A stretch of DNA of 33,650 bases from JAFAVZ01 sp036009105 (lineage in GTDB: Bacteria > Acidobacteriota > Thermoanaerobaculia > Gp7-AA8): positions 1 to 33,650 of the forward strand of contig DASYMJ010000195.1 in NCBI GenBank assembly GCA_036009105.1, written 5' to 3'. Both the position numbers and the translations under genes were made by a program. The notes under the pieces were generated by a model. It was given only the letters and a program-made list of their open reading frames with translations. It was not told the DNA's origin and made no database searches. Below, one piece after another: positions 30,835-33,650 of the stretch (positions within the stretch are counted from its first letter, which is position 1; every line of letters starts with the position of its first letter).

Positions 30835-31616
30835 TTGCTCACGATACCCGGAACCTCGAAGGTGATCGATGCCCACCAGCTCTCCCACTCGACTGCCGAG
30901 CCGGCGGGCGCGGGCTCCATCTGCACCGCCTTGATCAGCCAGAAGCCGGGGCGGGGGAGGCGCAGCCGGACCTTCCCCTTCGCGTCCGTGCGCGCCCGGA
31001 CGGCGCTCGCCGGATCCGCCTTGTTCATGGCAACCACCAGCACCCCGGCGGCCGGCTTGCCACGAAACAGCAGCGACAGCGGCAGCTCGCCTTCCAGCGC
31101 GTACGGGTTCTTGTGCGGGATGAGCTCGAGGGTGAAGCCGAGCGGCGCTTCCAGGGCCGCGGTAGAGCCGGGCGTCTCGAGCAGCGCCTTCGCGCAGCGG
31201 TAGAAGCGCTCCCGCCCCGGCGCCGCCGACTGACCGCTCTTCGCCCGCGCGGCGACGATCCGCTCCAGCCCTTCGTCGCGCAGGTAGTCCTCGAACTTCT
31301 GCGCCTCCAGCGTCACCGGATAGGGATTGCTCTGGTAGCCGAGCCAGTGCAGGCCGCCCTCGCCGATGCGCGCATAGCCGGCCGGATCGCTGCCCGCCCG
31401 GCCGATGACATCGCTTTGCCCGCCTGCCCCGCGCAGGACGAAGCGGTCGATCAGCGTCGGGATGCGCGGCAGCGGCTCGCCGTCGAGCTTCTGCCCCACG
31501 CGCAGCGAGGCCGTGACGAGCTGGCCGGCGGCGGGATGAAAGGCCGACGGCTCGATCCAGAAGTCATGCGCCAGGGCCGGGGTGGCAAGGAGCAGGGAGA
31601 GGAGAACGAGGCGCAT
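30831..31616 (-). CDS. DUF4198 periplasmic protein, probable metal-uptake partner
   Basis: This 261-aa protein begins with a signal peptide (LLLATPALA) and a mature AHDFWIEPSAFHPAAGQLV, the characteristic DUF4198 N-terminus; the exposed His after cleavage is a candidate metal ligand. A beta-rich middle and a second domain with LPLSLLFRGKPAAGVLVV and KGKVRLRLPRPGFWLIKA follow. DUF4198 proteins are often found with nickel/cobalt transport genes, which agrees with the coupled HupE gene (4-bp GTGA overlap). ATG 31616 is chosen over GTG 31628 because TAGAGT lies 10 nt before it and overlaps the GTG. Confidence 0.8.
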   Translation of the reverse strand: MRLVLLSLLLATPALAHDFWIEPSAFHPAAGQLVTASLRVGQKLDGEPLPRIPTLIDRFVLRGAGGQSDVIGRAGSDPAGYARIGEGGLHWLGYQSNPYPVTLEAQKFEDYLRDEGLERIVAARAKSGQSAAPGRERFYRCAKALLETPGSTAALEAPLGFTLELIPHKNPYALEGELPLSLLFRGKPAAGVLVVAMNKADPASAVRARTDAKGKVRLRLPRPGFWLIKAVQMEPAPAGSAVEWESWWASITFEVPGIVSK

Positions 31617-31626
31617 GCGGTCGCTC

Positions 31627-31632
31627 ACTCTA
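31627..31632 (-). promoter_or_regulatory. Putative -10 element (TAGAGT) of the DUF4198-hupE operon
   Basis: TAGAGT on the minus strand lies 10 nt before the ATG at 31616, with no Shine-Dalgarno site. Confidence 0.4.
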
Positions 31633-31696
31633 CGGCGGGAACGCGCCTTTGGATCTACGAATAACTTTGATGGCCAGCCGGTTCTCCCTACCGTCC

Positions 31697-32413
31697 ATGA
31701 AAACCAGATTCCTCTCCATCCTCCTCGGCGGATTCGTCCTCGCCGCGCCTCTCCAGGCCGCGCAGCCCGGCAGCGAACGGCTCAGCTACAAGTGGAAGCT
31801 TCAGGGCGGGATTTCATGGCTGGCCGCGCTCGCTTTCCCTTCCTCCGGACGGGGAACGCTGGAAACGCATGAGGCGGACACGGTCGACAGCAGGCTCCTG
31901 ATCTCGGCCGATCCGAAGTCGTACTACCTGTACGAGTCCTCCATGCTGCCGGCCGGGACGAAGACGCTGACCAGCCGCAGCGCGTACGCCTTCAAGAGCG
32001 CGGTGCGCGACGAGCGCGTCACGTTCGATCTCGACAAGGGCCTCAGCCGCACCCAGAAGACCACGAGCGAGGGGCAGGAGACGCGCGTGCGCAAGCTGGA
32101 GTCGCAGACGCCGCAGGACGTGCTGACCGCGATCTACTACCTCCGCCAGCACGCGAACGAGATCACCACGCCGGTCAAGGCGGAGGTGTTCTCCGGGGCG
32201 AAGGGTTACGACATGGTCTACCAGCCTTTGCCGATGACGACCATGAACGGCCTGCGCGTCCGGCCGTTCACCATGAAGGCGGTGGGGGACGACGCGAAGA
32301 AGTTCCCCGGCGAAGTGCGGGTGTGGCTCAGCGACGACGAGCGCCGCGTCCCGGTGCGCATCGACATCGAGCAAAAGTACGGCGCCACGCTGAAGCTCGA
32401 TCTGGAGAAGTAA
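31697..32413 (+). CDS. DUF3108 family exported protein
   Basis: This 238-aa protein has an N-terminal signal (RFLSILLGGFVLAAPLQA) and a mature beta-rich body matching DUF3108: LSYKWKLQGGISWLAALA at the start, DVLTAIYYLRQH in the middle, and PGEVRVWLSDDERRVPVRI with a final strand pair near the end. DUF3108 proteins are periplasmic and of unknown activity. ATG 31697 places the signal peptide at the N-terminus; ATG 31670 is an alternative that would add nine residues. It is divergent from the DUF4198-hupE operon with an 80-bp gap. Function unknown. Confidence 0.8.
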   Translation: MKTRFLSILLGGFVLAAPLQAAQPGSERLSYKWKLQGGISWLAALAFPSSGRGTLETHEADTVDSRLLISADPKSYYLYESSMLPAGTKTLTSRSAYAFKSAVRDERVTFDLDKGLSRTQKTTSEGQETRVRKLESQTPQDVLTAIYYLRQHANEITTPVKAEVFSGAKGYDMVYQPLPMTTMNGLRVRPFTMKAVGDDAKKFPGEVRVWLSDDERRVPVRIDIEQKYGATLKLDLEK

Positions 32414-32454
32414 GCCCCCGGCCGGTCGTGTATCGTTAGCACCTCGCGCCCGCG

Positions 32455-33096
32455 ATGACTGCTGACGTCCTCTACCTGCACGGCTTCGCCTCCTCGCCCG
32501 CCAGCGCGAAGATCACCGCGCTGCGGCCGCGCCTCCAGCCGCACGGCATCGAGCTCGACACGCCCGACCTCAACGTCCCTTCCTTCGAAGAGCTCGATTG
32601 GGACGCCGTAGTCGCTCTGGCCGAGGAGCATGCGGAGCGGACCCCGCCGCGGGCGATGGTGGCCAGCTCCATGGGCTCCCTCGTCGCGCTGACCCTCGTG
32701 CGGCGCGGACTGCACCTGCCGCTCGTGCTCATCGCGCCGGCGTTCGGCGTCGCGAAAAGGTGGCAGCCGCGTCTTCCCGTCGGCGACACGCTGACCGTGT
32801 TCAACTACGCCCGCAACTCGGACGCTACCATCCACCGCCGCTTCTTCGACCAGCTCATCGCCGTCGACGTGGAGAGCGAGCCGCCGCCGGTGCGCACGGC
32901 CGTCCTCATGGGCCGCAACGACCAGACGGTGGCCTTCGCCGACGTGGCGGAAGTCTGGCAGCGCTGGAGCGCAAGAGGGCTGGCGCCCGGCTCGAAGTTC
33001 ATCGAAATACCGGACGGCGATCACGGTCTGACCGCTGAGGTCGACCGCATCGCCGCCGAGATCGTCGAGGCTGTTCATGATCGCAATCACTCGTGA
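32455..33096 (+). CDS. YqiA-like alpha/beta hydrolase (esterase)
   Basis: This 213-aa protein shows the YqiA pattern: VLYLHGFASSPASAK at the N-terminus, a nucleophile elbow VASSMGSLVAL with Ser near residue 73, an acid residue in VLMGRNDQTV and the catalytic His in DGDHGLT. It has no signal peptide and should be a cytoplasmic serine esterase acting on short acyl esters. The elbow has Ala where many relatives have Gly (GxSxG). TATCGT lies 18 nt before the ATG. Its last 20 bp overlap the start of the next gene, so both are likely co-translated. Confidence 0.82.
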   Translation: MTADVLYLHGFASSPASAKITALRPRLQPHGIELDTPDLNVPSFEELDWDAVVALAEEHAERTPPRAMVASSMGSLVALTLVRRGLHLPLVLIAPAFGVAKRWQPRLPVGDTLTVFNYARNSDATIHRRFFDQLIAVDVESEPPPVRTAVLMGRNDQTVAFADVAEVWQRWSARGLAPGSKFIEIPDGDHGLTAEVDRIAAEIVEAVHDRNHS

Positions 33097-33650
33097 AGTG
33101 AGCCCTTCCCTCGCCCAGGCCGAGCTGACCCATCTGGTCCGCACGCCGATCGACTACCCCCGCGCGGTGTCTCAGCACGAGGACTACTGCGACGCCTTGC
33201 GCGAGCTCGGCGTGGAGGTGCGCATGCTCCCCGCCGACCCGGCGTTCCCCGACTGCGTCTTCGTGGAGGACACCGCGATCGTGCTCGGCGAGCTGGCCAT
33301 CATCACCCGGCCGGGCGCCGCCTCCCGCCGCGGCGAGACCGCGGCGATGGCCGAGGCGCTGGTGTCGTTGCGGCCGCTGGTGGCGATCGAAGCGCCGGCC
33401 ACCATCGACGGCGGCGACGTCCTCCTCCTCGGCCGCACGCTCTACATCGGCCGCTCGGAGCGGACGAACGACGAGGCCATCGCCCAGGTCCGCCGCTTCG
33501 TCCAGCCGCATGGCTACGAGGTGGTGCCGGTGGAGTTCCACGGCGCGCTGCATCTGAAGACGGCCGCGACCCGCGTCTCCGAGGACTCGCTGGTGATCAA
33601 TCCCGAATGGGTGGACCGGACGGTGTTCCGCGGCTGGCGCACCATCGCCT
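33077..33650 (+). CDS. Dimethylargininase (DDAH)/amidinotransferase-family protein, 3'-truncated
   Basis: 191 codons are visible and the frame runs off the window. The sequence has the guanidino-modifying enzyme pattern: LVRTPIDYPRA early, CVFVEDTAIV (acidic pair binding the guanidinium), ATIDGGDVLLLGRTLYIGRSERT, and GALHLKTAAT with the catalytic His. The nucleophilic Cys expected near the C-terminus lies outside the window. Such enzymes hydrolyse methylated arginine to citrulline and a methylamine, or act as related deiminases. ATG 33077 overlaps the esterase gene by 20 bp. Confidence 0.85.
   Translation, partial: MIAITREVSPSLAQAELTHLVRTPIDYPRAVSQHEDYCDALRELGVEVRMLPADPAFPDCVFVEDTAIVLGELAIITRPGAASRRGETAAMAEALVSLRPLVAIEAPATIDGGDVLLLGRTLYIGRSERTNDEAIAQVRRFVQPHGYEVVPVEFHGALHLKTAATRVSEDSLVINPEWVDRTVFRGWRTIA

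Noticed and set aside
1..33650. tRNA, rRNA, CRISPR arrays, transposases, integrases and phage genes
   Set aside because: Looked for on both strands; no convincing cloverleaf, repeat-spacer array or transposase/integrase motif was found.

Overview
The window is high-GC DNA (about two thirds G+C by eye) from a free-living, Gram-negative-type bacterium. It encodes lipoproteins with clear lipoboxes, periplasmic L,D-transpeptidases, a chemoreceptor, a HupE-type protein, DUF4331/DUF2330/DUF4198/DUF3108 proteins and a caspase/CHAT pair. That mix, together with dispersed intergenic hairpins, resembles soil Acidobacteriota or a similar phylum. This placement is inference; there is no rRNA or tRNA in the window to confirm it. 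No phage, transposase, CRISPR array or RNA gene was found.

Layout. 1-6.0 kb: the end of a metallophosphoesterase, a secreted Cys-rich protein, an MHS-type MFS transporter, an LdtD-like L,D-transpeptidase and a membrane metallophosphoesterase. 6.0-7.5 kb: an exported 1-Cys MsrB overlapping MsrA, and a cyclase-family lipoprotein cut to about half length. 7.5-12.8 kb: a three-gene operon of a caspase-like C14 peptidase, a membrane-anchored TPR-CHAT protease and an unrecognised 309-aa protein. This is the best candidate for an undescribed system. 12.8-17.6 kb: RlmA-like methyltransferase, a two-TM potassium channel with RCK/TrkA domains, and a large methyl-accepting chemotaxis protein. 17.6-20.8 kb: a GHL10 glycosidase-like protein and a YkuD lipoprotein (divergent, sharing a 13-bp promoter-proximal repeat), a frameshifted small reading frame and an orphan gene of different base composition. 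20.9-25.2 kb: a tandem pair of LytS/YehU-type histidine kinases, the second lacking the phospho-acceptor His and the ATPase core, then a LamG-like lipoprotein and an MFS transporter. 25.1-33.7 kb: an NqrB/RnfD-like domain fused in frame to a DUF2330 protein, a DUF4331 protein with a small secreted partner, HupE plus DUF4198 (probable metal handling), a DUF3108 protein, a YqiA-like esterase and a truncated dimethylargininase-family gene.

Genome-style features. Nine genes that lack a Shine-Dalgarno sequence have a TAnnnT-like (-10) hexamer 6-11 nt before the start codon, which suggests leaderless or nearly leaderless mRNAs. Genes inside operons tend instead to overlap or to carry AGGAG-type sites. 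Five of six convergent gene pairs end within 4 bp of each other or overlap; the sixth is separated by a double hairpin. Three inverted repeats built from tandem 7-bp units lie between genes, and one of them supplies the last residues of the degenerate kinase.

Links between genes. The operon at 7.5-12.8 kb has two separate Cys-His proteases and a third product that could be their target. Several other genes act on the envelope (two L,D-transpeptidases, a GHL10 protein, methionine sulfoxide repair outside the cytoplasm, metal uptake), so most of the rest looks like envelope maintenance.
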